A DNA stretch of 64,000 bases from Dipteronia dyeriana (lineage: Eukaryota; Streptophyta; Magnoliopsida; Sapindales; Sapindaceae), in NCBI GenBank assembly GCA_032871835.1, contig CM065298.1, positions 79,822,154-79,886,153 on the forward strand, written 5' to 3'. Below the pieces are notes generated by a model, which searched no databases, was not told the origin of the DNA, and saw nothing but the letters and a program-made list of their open reading frames with translations. Made by a program: the position numbers and the translations under genes. Positions 35,530 to 47,812 of the stretch are shown piece after piece (the first letter of the stretch is position 1; every line of letters begins with the position of its first letter).

Positions 35530-38058
35530 ATGTCGAACTCCTCTGATAGCTTTGAAGCCTTGGTCGAGGGCACTGGTGGCTCTAATTTGGCTCCTCGGAA
35601 AAGGGTGTGAGAAGTCTCAAGCGATGAGGACTCTTCCCCGGTCCGTCAAAGTTGTCGCTCTAGTAGGAATGTCTCAATCGGTTTCGGCTTCTTGAATCAA
35701 CCCGGTGACCCTTTAAACTTAGTTGACGAGGATTTCGATGTTCGAGAGAGGGTCAACGCGGCTGGGGAGGTTTAAGTTGAGGTGGCTGGGCTTCTTTCAG
35801 CGATGCCTCTTCCTTCTGAATCTAGGGTTATCCCCGACTCTACTGTTGACCCACAATCGATCAACCGCATTCGGGATAAATACGGCATTCCTAAAGGAGT
35901 CACCCTCACAGCTCCCCATAGGAACTTTGTTATTTTTAATCCTCACACTGGTGTGCTCCCCATTCATTTGGCGGCCTTTGAGAAAGGGGTCAGACCCCCC
36001 CTTCACCCTACTATTCTGCGGGCCCTTAACGCCCTTCAACTATCTCCCCTTAAACTGACGCCAGGCTTCTGGAGGTATCTGATTGGCTTCCTCGTACTGT
36101 GGAGGGAATAGTGCGAGCTGAGCAAGGTCACCCGGGAACCTGGGGCAGAAGAGTTAGCCTACCTTTTTCATATCCGGAGCTTGTCTGGAGGTCCCCAAGA
36201 ACAGTTCTATGTGAAGGCAAAAAACAAGCTCAACTTTATCATCCCCGACGCTTAGAGAAAAGACCCCGCTTGAAAGGAAGAGTGGATATTAGCATGGGGA
36301 GATTGAGGAAGTTCCATATTCATCGGCGGGCACGAGTTTGCGGTTCACTTCACTTTCAGCGACAAACCCTCATGGGACCAGGATTCCCTACATGTCGAAT
36401 CCGAGGTTGTGCTGAAGACTATGCTCGCTAGGAATTACCTAAACCTGAGGTTTCCAACTGCTGATCCCTTCGATCCCTGTAGGGTGAATAAGTATCTATG
36501 GATTTTCGATGCTACCCCTCATAAGTAATCCAAAGTCATTATGCTTTGTTCTGTTAGCTGGCTTTCTTCTAACATCTCTTCTTCTTTTTTTTAACAGTTT
36601 TTATTGTTGCTCCAGCTTCCCATGAAGCCCAGCAAGCTTGGACCCCTCCCCCTCCTACTGGATTATACTGGGGGGTCTTCTCGATTACCCCAGAGAAAGG
36701 GGGGCCTATTATTCCAATTGCTGCTTCACCAGGTCCAGCTCAATTGCCTTCCCAGATAATATCCAAAATGGTTATTCTCGCATCTCGGGCTGCTAAAGCT
36801 TTAAATCGAGGAGGGCCTGTTTTCCAGGCTGTTGATACGACCATCTCCGCCCCCTCGTCAGTCACCCCCACTATTGTTGATGCTTCATGAGTTATATTAC
36901 CCACCTCTTCAGCTGATCCCTCTGCATCTCAAGCGGTTTAGGCTTCAGGGGATCCCGATGTTGGTATTTCTGAGAATCCCCCTACTTACCCCCACCATCA
37001 ACCGGGCTCGGTTAGTCAGGATAAAGTTTTGAAGTAGTTCGTTATGTCTTACCCGGGTGAAGGGCTTTCTAGGATGGCTTCCATGCCTGTGGACATTTTG
37101 GTTACCAAGGGGTGTGCCTTTTCTGGCCGACGTAGTCATCTCTTTTATTTTTTGTGATTGCGAGCTTCGATCGCTTTCTAACCTTTGTTTCATACTTTGC
37201 AGGCTTTCAAGTTTAACGAAGCAATAGGTCAACAGGAATCCTTTCTCCGAGATTGGGTAGCTAAAGCTGAAGCTGAGGCTGAGCGAGCCATGGGATTACT
37301 GGCGCAGGCTCAATCCTTGGTCAAGAAATGACTTCTAGCCAGAGGGGAATGGAAACACAACTGGTTGTGTTTTAATGGGACCACGAGAGGCTGAAGCAGT
37401 CTTTTCATCAAGAAACTCTTCTGTTTAAGCGATGAGCCAGCCAGCGGGATGATTGGAAGGAAGAGGCAAAGGCACTGGATGTTGAGAACCAAGCTCTACA
37501 AGCCCAAGTTGCCAAGCTTCAGGCCGAAGTGGAAGCCTCTTTTAGCGAGGGGTATTTCTATGCCTCCTTCTAGGTTGCAGAAGCCCTCCCTCTTCCCTTT
37601 GACCTCTCCAGCATAACCGGCTGGGATATGGAAGACATCATGTCTCGGGTTGCAGAGATGTCTTGCCCCAACGATGATGAAAATGGTCCATCTGTTGGAG
37701 ACGGAGCTGGGAAGCAGCCTAAAATATCAAATCTACCTCCTCCGGTCCCGACCTTCCCTACATCAGGTCCTGAAGAATCTTTGAGGGGGTTCAACCCATG
37801 GAGAAAAAAAAATGAGAGGTCATTCCCGAGTCAACGGCCAATCTTCTTGATGCTGCCATACCACCTAAGGTCATGGTGGTGGTCAATGAGGTCTTCGAGA
37901 AGGATCCAACTGAGCAACCGGCAATCAACGGGCATCCTCAAGGAGAGGTGGCAGAGGCGGCTAACCATTATGAGAGACCACCAGAAAAAGGAGCAGATGG
38001 TGAGGTTCATCCTGAAGAAGGGGAAGCTGGAGGAAATCACGAGGATGCAGAAGTTTGA
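35530..38058 (+). pseudogene. Antisense accessory gene, broken, with introns
   Basis: It starts MSNSSDSFEALVEGTG. Its first exon runs in one frame to about 36524 through several stops (near 35608, 35774, 36109, 36254, 36269 and 36305). It contains DKYGIPKGVTLTAPHRNFVI, HTGVLPIHLAAFEKGVRPPL and LTPGFWRYLIGFLVLWRE, matching the Pfam 'putative gypsy type transposon' (Transposase_28) type. A likely intron lies at 36525-36597 (gtaatcc…tttttttaacag) and a second acceptor at 37202 (catactttgcag). Later exons are proline/serine-rich, then a coiled coil (WVAKAEAEAERAMGLLAQAQ; ENQALQAQVAKLQAEVEA), then an acidic C-terminus ending HEDAEV at 38058. A poly-A run near 37805 causes a frame change. The function of these proteins is unknown; the element's own gag-pol is on the other strand. 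Confidence 0.75.
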
Positions 38059-38559
38059 ATCCATCCTCTTATAACTTGTTCTGAATGCCCAGAAATGGGG
38101 GGTGGGAATCCTCTCTTTACTCATGCTTGATCATCATCATCACTTTCTCTCTGTTTTTTGAACCCCGGAACCAAAGGTTAGTCTCCCTGTTCGACTATTG
38201 TAGCCTTACCGGGGGATAGGCTCCCCAATTCTTTAATGAAATTTAGCTTTTAGACCTGGTTCAAATTTGGACTTGCATGTACTTGCTTTATTTTTGATCT
38301 CCCTCTAGTTTCAGCCTCTATAGCAACCTGACTTAACTTGGGAAAAGTAACAAGATAGGAATATTGCTTAAGTGTGAAAGCAGATAGCTAGCTCGGGCTT
38401 TCCGACTCGACGGAGACTTGTAGCTTAATGACTTTAGTGAATAGTCCCCTTGTTTGGTCGTAGACCAGTCCGTACCTGTCATAGTAAGCAACCACATGTA
38501 CACGGAGAATTAGACACCAGTAATAACTGGGACATTAGAGTCAAAGCAAAAAAACCCTC
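38059..38559. other. Spacer after the accessory gene
   Basis: I see no coding. It is probably the 3' end of the accessory gene transcript: 'gttcgactattgtagcctta' and T-rich stretches at about 38130-38300. I see no polyadenylation signal I would insist on. Confidence 0.4.
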
Positions 38560-39060
38560 CATCCTGGAGCCTCTCTAGGGGGTTATAGCCCGAATAAGGT
38601 ATCATGTAGAGAACTATCTAGCCCTCTCCTAGGCTTGGGATAGGGAGGGCTGACGCCCTTTTAAACTTGAGTCCTTCCTGAGGGTGATAGCCCGACCAAG
38701 GCATCAGGAGGGATATCTAGCTATTTCCTAGCATCGAGATGTGGATGGTAACTATGCTCTTAAACTCGGACCTTTCTTGGGGGTTGTAGCCTGACCAAGG
38801 TATCAGGAGGGCTATCTAGTTATTTACTGGTCTCAAGATCTTGATAGCAACTATTCTCTTACATTCGGACCCTTCTTAGGGGTGGTAGCCCTACCAAGGC
38901 ATCAGGAGAGCTATCTAGCTATTTCCTAGTCTCGAGATCTAGATGGAAACTATGCTCTTACACTCAGACCCTTCTTAGTGGGGGGTAATGCCCGGCCGAG
39001 GCATCAGGGATAGCGAGGGAGCTTCCCCTGCTAATCCCTGGTCTTTGGATGATAATGTCG
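38560..39060. repeat. ~99-bp tandem repeat between pol and accessory gene
   Basis: Units start near 38589, 38691, 38790, 38889 and 38991, marked by 'cccgaccaaggcatcaggag' followed by 'ctatctagctatttcctag' and 'ctcttacactcggacccttc'. There are four to five units with period 99-102 bp; the first and last are more diverged. Tandem repeats in the 3' untranslated part are known in this element group and can seed satellites. Confidence 0.85.
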
Positions 39061-39189
39061 ACTTTTCCCATATATACCCAAATCATTGTAGAACATAATT
39101 GAAGATGGAGAAAAAACAGGTTTTATTGTTAAAAAGAAAGGAGTACATTATTGCTGGAGATTAAAAACTAGGTGGAGGTAGCCTCCTTA

Positions 39190-40520
39190 TGAGTCCCTTG
39201 TTTAGGGGTAGAATTTTCTCAAGTGATCCGCATTCCAGGTATGATCGATGAGTCGGTCATTCATGTCTTCCAGCTTGTAGGCCCCATTGCGGATCACCAC
39301 CTTTACCAAGTATGGCCCTTCCCAGTTGAGCCCCAGAACCCCGTCTTACTTCTTCCTGGTATTCAATGTCACTTTTCTGAGAACTAGGTCCCCTTCCTTA
39401 AAGATTCAGGTTTTAAACCTAAGGTTAAAGTATCTAGCAATCCTGCTCTGGTAAACTGCCACCTTCTCGGCAACTCGATCTTGTTTTTCTTCTAAGAGAT
39501 CCAAGCTAGCTTGGAGCTTGCCCTCATTGCTCCCCGGTTTAAAATGTTGGACTCTAAAGGAGATCAGTTTATGCTCAATGGGAAGCACCGCTTCAACCCC
39601 GAAGGCTAGGGAGTAGGGTGTTTCCCCAGTAGACGTAATCCTAGTAGTACGGTAAGCCTAGAGGACCACGGGAATCTCATTAGCCCATCTACCATTTTTC
39701 TGTTGTAGTTTCTTTTTCAACAGCTTCTTAATAGTTTTATTGGTGGATTCCACCAGTCCGTTAGTCTGGGGGTGGGCTACTGAAGCTAACCTAAGGTCGA
39801 TTCCCAAGCCTTAGCAAAAGTCTTTGAATCGGCCATTATCAAACTGCTTACCGAGGTCAGCTATAATGGCAATAGGGGTTCCGAACCTACAAACTACATT
39901 ATTTTTTATGAACCTTATTGTATTTTCTTCTGACATCTAGGAGAGCGATCCGGCTTCAACCCATCTTTTGAAATAGTCAATTGCCACGATAACATGCTTG
40001 GCTTGACCAGAAGCAGTAGGAAGCGATCCGATCAAGTCGACTCCTCATAAAGCAAAGGGGTACGATGATCTAAGAGATGACAACCGCTCCAGCAGGAAAT
40101 GACTCAGGTTTACGGTCTTCTGGCATGCCTCGCAGGATCGTACTAAGTTCTTTACTTTTTAATGGATGGTTGGCCAATAATACCCCATGCGGAATACCTG
40201 ATATGCCAAAGCCTCCCTACCAATGTGGTTCCCGTATTCCCCAAAGGGAAATTCTCTCAATGCCCACTTGGCATCTTCAGGGTGTAAACATCGGAGCAAA
40301 GGAAGGGATCTGCCCCTCCTGTATAAGTACCCATCCACCAAGCAATACCAGACCAAAAGCCTCTTGACTTTCCTAGCTTGGCCGGGCTCCCCGGGAAGTC
40401 TCTCTTCTTGTAGATAATCCACTATTGGGTCTATCCAACATTGTTGTCGATCTAGGGTAAAAGTCTTCTTACATGCCACTGTGCTAGGTAGGGGGATCAC
40501 TTGAAAAGGGACCCCCTAGG
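39190..40520 (-). pseudogene. Gypsy integrase, broken
   Basis: The end of pol is clear: …WNADHLRKFYP and stop near 39210, the usual C-terminus of Tat-group integrase. Upstream lies the C-terminal region (39406-39588, …YQSRIARYFN) and the core, whose DLIGSLPTASG equivalent is at about 40020-40040. The HHCC zinc-binding N-terminus is at 40159-40500 (…LHPEDAKWALREFPFGEYGN, then HIGREALAYQVFRMGYYWPT). Stops interrupt it at several points. Confidence 0.8.
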
Positions 40521-42240
40521 GTAAGGTCAGACTACCACTTGCAGCTATCTTGGCTAGGACGTCAGCTCGACGATTCTGTTGTCGAGGTACCTGATCGATC
40601 TTAAATCCTTTAAACTTGCTCTTAAGATGTTGAACTAGCTTCAAGTAGGCGATCATGTTATCCCTTTTTGCCTAATAATCTCTAAAGACTTGGTTGACTA
40701 TGAGCAACGAGTCACTCCTAACCTGCAGGTAATCAACCCCGAGCTCTGCGGCCACCCTTATTCCGACTAAGAGGGCTTCATACTCTGCCTTATTGTTAGT
40801 GGCTTAAAATTCAAATCTGAAACACTGGAAGCACTCAGCCCCTTCTAGGTCGATTAGGACTATACCCGCTCCACCCCTAGCTTGCCCGGATGCTCCATTT
40901 GTGTAAAGGATCCATGACTTGCAACTTTCCAGTCAGCTGTCAGACTTTGAAATCCCCTCAGGGGCTACGTTCGTTGCAGAAGGGGTCGATTGGCCTGGGG
41001 TCATTGAGAGCTCGGCTACAAATTTTGCCAAAGCCTAGGCATTTGCATGAATTGACGGAGGGGTTGGTCTGTCACTACTGCTATTGAATGAGCTTGGAAG
41101 TAAGAACAGAGCTTCCTTGCCGAGGTTACCAAGGCATAAGCGAGCTTCTCCAAAAGGGTATAGTTCTTCTCACGCTTGGTAAGAGCATGACTCACGCAGT
41201 AGATAGGCCGCTAGATCCAATCTCCACATTCCTTGACCAAGGCCCCACTTACCATAGTTTCTGAGACGGCCAAATAGATTTGTAGTTCCTCTCCGGGGCT
41301 TGGCTTAACCAGTAGCGGAGGGATTGACAGGTATTTTTTTCAAGGTTTGAAAAGCTTGTTCACTCTCTTGGTCCCATTTCACGTTTATTCCCTGCATAAT
41401 GGCTTTGAAGAATGGGAGACACTTATCGGTAGACCGAGGAATGAACCTGTTGAGCGCTACTACCTGTCTAGTCAAGACTTGAACCTGTTTAAGCAAGGTG
41501 GGGGACTCTAGATCCAGGATAGCCTTAATCTTTTTCGATTTAGCCTCTATGCCTCTCTCATGGACCATGCACCCCAGAAACTTCCCCGCAGTCACCCCAA
41601 AAGTGCATTTGGAATAGTTCAATCTCATTTTGTTCTCCGTTAAAATCATGAAGGTTCTGCGAAGGTTTCCCAAATGGCCTTCGGAGGTTGATGACTTGGT
41701 GATCATGTCACCAATGTACACCTCCATTGATATTCCAAATTCGGGATTGAAAAGCTAGTTGACTAACCGTTGATATATAGCTCCTGCATTTTTAAGCCTG
41801 AAAGGCATCATCTTGTAGCAATACAGACCCCGTCCGGTGATGAAACTGGTCTTTTCCTGGTCGATGGGGTGAATCATAATTTGATTGTACCCTGAAAACG
41901 TGTCCATAAAGCTCAAGAGCTTGTTTTTGAAGGTGGAGTCAACTAACTGATCAATTTTTGGTAGAGGGAAACTGTCTTTCGGGCATGCCCGATTGAGGTC
42001 AGTATAATCGATAAACAGGTGCCACTTCTCATTTGCCTTTGCGACCATGACCACATTAACGATCCATTTGGGGTAGTGTGCCTCTCTGATGAAGCCCATT
42101 TGGGATAATTAGTCCACTTCTTCCTGGACCGCAGCATTTCTTTCAGCGTTGAAGTGACGCTTTTTTTGTTTGGTGGGTTTGAAGGTCGGATCCACTGCCA
42201 ATCGGTAAGGAGCCAAAGTCATCGGGATCCGAGGCATCTC
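40521..42240 (-). pseudogene. Gypsy reverse transcriptase and RNase H, broken
   Basis: Reverse transcriptase is at 41755-42099 (GFIREAHYPKWIVNVVMVAK; LLSFMDTFSGYNQIMIHPID; LYCYKMMPFRLKNAGA) and 41305-41727. The catalytic YIDD box reads YIGD in EVYIGDMITKS, so the first catalytic aspartate is gone. The connection domain (SKCTFGVTAGKFLGCMVHER; FFKAIMQGINVKWDQESEQ) and RNase H (about 41290-40600) follow. A stop lies right before the YIGD block (…YQRLVN-stop). Confidence 0.85.
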
Positions 42241-42980
42241 ATGTGACTCCAAGCGAAGATGTCGTTGAATTCTTTAAGAGGCCTGATCAAACCCTCCTTC
42301 ACTCTCGGCTCAAGGGTGGCTCCTACTTTAACGACCTTCGAGGTATCACCCATCCGGATAGGAATCTCATCTAACTTATCCACTGGATGGCCGCTGGTCG
42401 ATTTCCTTCTCTGCTCTTCCTTGTCTGGCACCATAGAGTCATCCTCGAGGTGATTTATGGGTCCTACATCTTCTAGGGTTAATACAGGGGTTGCCCCATC
42501 ATGGATCGTTGTCACCTGGGCAAGTTGTTTTGCTAGAGCTATTATGTTGGAAGACACTGCATAGCATCTCCTGGCTGCTTGCTGATTACCCCAAACTTCC
42601 CTCACCTTGTCTCCTACTGGAAACTTCAGGACGTTGTGGTAAATGGATAGGACCCCTTTCAAGGATGATAAAAATGACCTTCCTACTATTGCATTGTAGG
42701 CCAATAGGGTATCTACCACCACGAAGTCTGTCATGATATTCTACTGGAGAGGTGTGGCTTCAATGATCACTGGCAGAATTTTTGATCCCACGGGTATGAT
42801 TGAGTCCCCAGTGAACCCATACAGTGGGGTAGTGCAACTATTGTAACACTACTGTTTCAAGTTCAGTTTTTCCAAGGTGTCTTTATACAGGACATCGATG
42901 TTCCTGCCAGTGTCGACGAGCACACGGTATACCATGCAGTTGGCAATCTGTACCGTGATAACCATGGGATCATCATGAGG
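42241..42980 (-). pseudogene. Gypsy protease and linker
   Basis: The protease D-T-G motif is readable (VLVDTGRNIDVLYKDTLEKL, about 42840-42920). The C-terminal part and linker follow in an open frame of 171 codons at 42219-42734 (TDFVVVDTLLAYNAIVGRSF; an acidic stretch with DSMVPDKEEQRRKS). It leads into the start of reverse transcriptase (…EFNDIFAWSH). A stop separates the two halves near 42737. Confidence 0.8.
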
Positions 42981-44950
42981 TTGCACTGTGTTGTAGACAT
43001 CCGCTTCGGTGAAAATGATCTATGACAATTATGAGAAGTTGGTCGGGCTCTGGTCGACCTTGAAGATACCCCCCCCCCCCCCCCCTCCCTTCATCCATAC
43101 TAGGGACTTTCCTTGCTTGGTTTTTCCTGGAATTGTTGGAGGTTCAGGCCAGAGTAGGCATTTCGCTGATGGTGTGTATTATCTGGATTTGTTGCATCAG
43201 ATCCACCTGCTCCCCTTTTCTTTTCTCAGGGTGCTCACGGATCTCAATTTGCACTTTTCTTCCAGTCTGAATGTTATCCCTGACTTGCTGTAAGAATTCT
43301 ACCAAACATCCCCCTCTTATCAAAGCCTTAATCTGATTTTGCAGATTATAGGACTCTTAAGTGTTGTGTCCCACGTATTCATGAAAGTCACAATACTTAT
43401 AACGATTCCTCTTATCGACAAGGGCTTTAATGGGTGCGGGATTTTGTAGCAACCCCTTGTCCCAAATGGCGAGATAGATTATTTCACAGGATGCATTTAA
43501 GGGGGTGTAACGATCATATCCTCTCTCATTTTGAGCTATTGGGGCCACTTTCCTGGGAGGAAATGAAGCTCGCGAAGGAGTTCATTTTGCCGTATATCTT
43601 TCTGATCTGGGTTGAGAAATTGGGAAGCTATACGTCGACTTGTTGGGGGTTTGTTCTGGCTTTTATGAACTTGCTCGGGTTTAAGAGCTTCCTTCTTCTA
43701 TCGCTTTATGGATCTCATATCATCGTGTTCCATCTTGACCTTGAGTTGTTCATCGACTTCAAATTGCTCTAGAGCCCGATCATAGGCTTCTTGGTAACTC
43801 TTTGGAAGTCTCTTGGTAAAAGACCAGAAAAGCTTGCCTGCCCACGAGTTCCTTTCAAAGTTGGTGAGGGTTTCTTTCTCGGTGAAGACCCTCATCTAGA
43901 TGAATTCCTTGTGGAAATGCTCAACATAAGCCCGGAGGGTTTCCCCTCTCTCCTGGATAAAGTACTGTAGATGGATTAAGTCATTTAATCGGGGCTTAAC
44001 TCCCTGGAATTGTGAGCAAAAATTGGTTGACAACTTCATGAAGGAATCCACACTGCCAGCCGGTAGCTTTATAAACTAGGTCTTAGCGTAATCCGTCAGC
44101 GTAGTTGGGAACATTCTACATATAGCAGCCCTGGTCATGTTCTGGACCTCCATCTGTTGAACAAAACTCTCCAAGTGGCTCAAGGGATCCTCAGTCCCTG
44201 AAAACCTGTCAGTTGGCATTTTAAATATAAGCATGAGCTCTGCTTCCCGGATCCTTCTGGTGAATGGAGCATTCATTTCACTTAGAGGGTCATTCTTGTC
44301 CACCTTGTACTTCCCCTTCTTCATCTTTTGGACCTCTTTTCAAAGCTCTACCAATTGATCTCTCAGGCGCTTGCTCTCGGGTTTACTTGAATTGATCTCT
44401 GTCTTCTCACTGTCAGACCCTTCTGACGAGATGGCGACCTCTACCTGATTCCTTCTTCGAAGGGGGTCTGACTGGGGGCTTTGCTGACTCTCCTCCTCCC
44501 TAGCTCAGGTTTCCCTCCTTGAAGTCGTAAGGGTAAGAAACTATCGTTTCTCTTGGGGAGAGACGTCCACCGCGGGCTTGACCTGCCTGGGTTGGTAATG
44601 TGGCAACGCTTCGGGAACAGGGGGCATAGGCTCTAACCTATCCCGGATCGAAGGTGGGAGTCCCGTTCTATTAAGAGCTGGCTCCGGAGGGGTAAGACCC
44701 AGGTGATCTTAGGCGGGTTGCCTAGTCCTAGGCCTGTTTGATTCCTCTCGATTGCAGAGGTTTGCTTAAGGGATAGTAATACCCTCAGCGAGCAGTCGAA
44801 GGTGGACGTTCTCCACGAAGGTCGCCGCTTGTTAGTCAAGCTCGACCTGGCTTCCCGTAGGGGGATCCAAATCTCGTACAATGGCTGACTGGTTTGGGAC
44901 CTAGCTATAGAGCCCGAATTTTCTTCCTTTTTTCAGTTACCTTCGTGTCG
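42981..44950 (-). pseudogene. Gypsy gag, broken
   Basis: The capsid-like core is at 44076-44324 (MPTDRFSGTEDPLSHLESFV, then RAAICRMFPTTLTDYAKT) and 43698-43895 (LTNFERNSWAGKLFWSFTKR; YQEAYDRALEQFEVDEQLKV). A zinc-knuckle-like remnant YCDFHEYVGHNT lies at 43357-43548. The proline-rich N-terminal part is recognisable near 44600-44700. A 17-base C run (G on the coding strand) at 43069-43085 replaces the short C4 seen in the sister element at 24390-24410. Confidence 0.8.
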
Positions 44951-45056
44951 ATGCAGCGGAAGGTTGTCCCAATGCGCCTGGCTGTCCTTAGGAGGAGCGA
45001 AGCCTCATGACTCCTGTAAAACAACAACCTTGTAAATATAAAGATGGTTGTGTGGG

Positions 45057-45082
45057 AGCTTCCCACATACGGTTCCAGAAAG
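45057..45082 (-). other. Primer-binding site/leader junction
   Basis: After the LTR the minus strand reads CTTTCTGGAACCGTATGTGG then GAAG, the counterpart of the junctions at 6563, 26396 and 29670. Confidence 0.45.
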
Positions 45083-45640
45083 TGTTAATGGGAAATTTGC
45101 TCAATATGAGAAATTCCAACTAACACCCTCGAGACCACTACCACGGAGGTGATGGCCGGGGTCAGTACCTTTGATACCTGACCTGCTTAGATTAAAATGA
45201 ATGTTTAAATGACCCTAGCAAATGAGAGCTTTATTATAGAACACTTGTGATACATAGGAATCTCTCATATACACTCATAATCTCTCTAGTACATAGGAAG
45301 GTGGTAACTCCGTGCTTGTCGAATAGTGGATACCACGACGGCCGTGTTCTAATCACAGAATTTATGCCCTACGTAATTCTCTCTTTCTTCTGTTTTTTTC
45401 TTCTTTTCATTTTTTTTTCTCTTCCCCCTTCTTTTTTCTATCTCTCCCCTCGTAGGAATGTTTAGGCATATTTATATATGGTCGAATCACTTTGAACGGA
45501 TGTATCTCCCACCTTGATTCTCTGAACCTACTCCCTCATTATCGGGCGGGATCCTTTATTTGAAAGTCGTTGACTTCGAGTAAATAACGGATTTGTCATT
45601 GGGGGAGATAAGTTTGTTTCCTCTTTGGAAACAAACTCTT
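45083..45640 (-). repeat. 5' LTR of the 33927-45640 Gypsy element, truncated
   Basis: It repeats about 555 bp of the 3' LTR in the same orientation, from tgttaatgggaaatttgctc to 'ggaaacaaactctt'. It then breaks where the Copia LTR begins. The equivalent sequence after the break in the other LTR (gtcttacacgtatgcag) is not found on the far side of the Copia LTR. Confidence 0.9.
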
Positions 45641-47812
45641 TGTTAGGATTATGCTCGATAGCAAGAGTGTAATATTGTAATTAACAATCTTTTCATATCA
45701 ATAAAGTGATTTCTAGTTTAACAAAACTTATAGCATTTATAGTTTAATTATTATAATTGTCAAAAGTAAATAATCATAAGGTCAAAAGACTACAAGAAAA
45801 TAAGAATTGTTCATACATCTAGATATGTATGAGATAGACACAATTCTTTAGTTAGTCTTGAATAATATTCACAAGTCAAGATAGAAGGTCGGGCGCCTTT
45901 ATCTTGTCAAAGTTGTAGATTCTTTTACTAGCATTTGAGTGGGATCAAATGTGTTATGATGAGTCTAAAATCATCAAAGTGTGGTGTCTTTGGGCAAAAG
46001 AATCTAGTGCACTGGGTGCATTGAATAGGATAAAAATGAAATACTTTATCTAGAACCGTCAATGGATAAAACTTTTTCATTTGAAGACAATCGGAGAGTA
46101 TATCTCAATCCTGAGATAAATGATGGACTTACGGTTGCAAGTGTTATCATTTGAGCTATCAATGAATACGATTATATAGCATAATTTATCCTCGATAGTT
46201 TGGTGGTATTCATTTGTTAATCGATAAAGGACTTCATTTATAGATATGGACTTCGTGGATCCATTTATTGAATGAGAGTAGAATACCATCATATGGATGT
46301 TTTGAGGTATTGGATATTAAATCTTAACGTTAAGTTTTTAATAGTGTCTATTGAAACATGGCTTCTAGACAAGTCAAAATATCCAAGTTCAAAATGTGGT
46401 CATATGAGTAAATATGGTAACTTGGAGAGCTATATGCGATCTTTGAGCTCTTGGCGATTACAGGTATTCTTCAAGAGGATACATTTTCTCCAATAAGGTT
46501 GTCTAGGGTATGAATGAGTAACATCAACTTATTCTATCTTTATTTAAGAGTTCAATTTTAGTTCTTTAGTGGAATGAACTAAAATTAAATAGATTGGACT
46601 TAAGTGAATCATTTATTGATTGTGATTGGGTTGTGTCTATTGGAGCTTAAATTTAGATAACCCGGCAAGATACTCAATCCACACGAACTTGCATAGATCA
46701 CTTGATATATTCTACTGGACCAATTTAGGGGTCAATCTAGAATTGTAATAAGGCATGAGAACTTGTTTCTTTTTGTAAGAATAGGTCTAGTTCACATGTG
46801 GACTTTTTTTTATTAAGGTCCAATGGATTTAATAAAATAAGAAAAATAATATATGGTCCTTATATTTGGTATGGGCGGCAAAGGCTATTAAAAAATAGCT
46901 TAAATGTATTATTTTTATTTTATTATTTAATTAAATAGAAATTAATTAATTTGTTGATTAATTAATTATTTAATTGAAAGTCAAAATCTTTTTCCTACTA
47001 GGAGATGGTCTCCTAAAACTATACTATTGTTGGTAGTATAGTTAATGTTAAAGACTATATATGATAATTAGATAAACAAAATGAATTATTTATCTAATCA
47101 AATTAGGAAGTCCTTAATACGGTTACAAATACACTATTGAGTTGGATTATGAGTCTTGGTGTAGGAAAGAATTCTTTTTGGAAAAGGATTCTTGGTCACC
47201 AAGTAAAACTACTTAGAGGTAAAATTATTCTTTGAAAAGGATTCTTAACCACCAAGTTAATCTACCTAAGGATAGGATTCTTGTCCATCAAGTAATCCTT
47301 CTTAAGAAAGAATAAACTCTCCTAATCTACATCAACGAGAAGAATTCGGCCAACACATATGGATATAGGAGAAATTAGATTTCCTTTTAGATAAGGATTC
47401 TTAACTATCAAATAAATCCACCTAAGGAAATGATTATTGCCAACCAAGTAAATTCTTCTTAGGAAAGGATTTATGATCCTATATATATGAGTATGAGAAA
47501 TTCGGCCAGCCCTAAGGTAATTAGAGGTGAATTCCGGCTAGCCCTATTATTCTTAGTGAAGAATTCGGCAAATCAAAGGAATTTTGAGGGAGAATAATCT
47601 GATTTTACTCTATACAAAATTCGTTCATCTCTAAACAATAGTGTGTGAATTCGGCCAAGTACAGAAAAAAAGGGGAACATTTTTGTTTCGATAGTATACT
47701 AATATCCTTTACATCAAAAGGGTTTTGTGTACAACATCGAATCAAGGTTCACACGAGTTTCAATCAAATTGTGTTGACGTCTCTTTCTGGATTGTATCAG
47801 AAAAGCCAACAA
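45641..47812 (+). mobile_element. Copia LTR, plus orientation
   Basis: It starts TGTTAGGATTATGCTCG and matches the complement of 1-1191 for at least its first 1.2 kb. The 3' end is uncertain; I place it near 47812 at 'gccaaca'. It contains a degenerate repeat at 47180-47470 and several 'gaattcggcc' phrases. No internal Copia domain follows, so it appears to be a solo or truncated LTR inserted in the Gypsy LTR to its left. Confidence 0.65.
47180..47470. repeat. Degenerate repeat in the Copia LTR
   Basis: The phrase 'aggattcttaaccaccaagt' with 'taatctacctaagg' recurs with changes near 47188, 47237, 47274, 47394 and 47430. Confidence 0.6.

Larger units (their letters stand above)
33927..45640 (-). 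mobile_element. Ty3/Gypsy element with antisense gene (Tat/Retand-like)
   Basis: This is the most complete Gypsy element here, about 11.7 kb. The 3' LTR is on the left (33927-35170), then a poly-G polypurine tract, an accessory gene on the opposite strand (35530-38058), a 99-bp tandem repeat (38560-39060), then pol and gag on the minus strand (39190-44950). The 5' LTR on the right (45083-45640) is truncated by a Copia LTR. An antisense gene plus tandem repeats between pol and the 3' LTR is a layout described for the Tat, Grande and Retand group. Each protein is broken, so the copy is dead. Confidence 0.9.
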
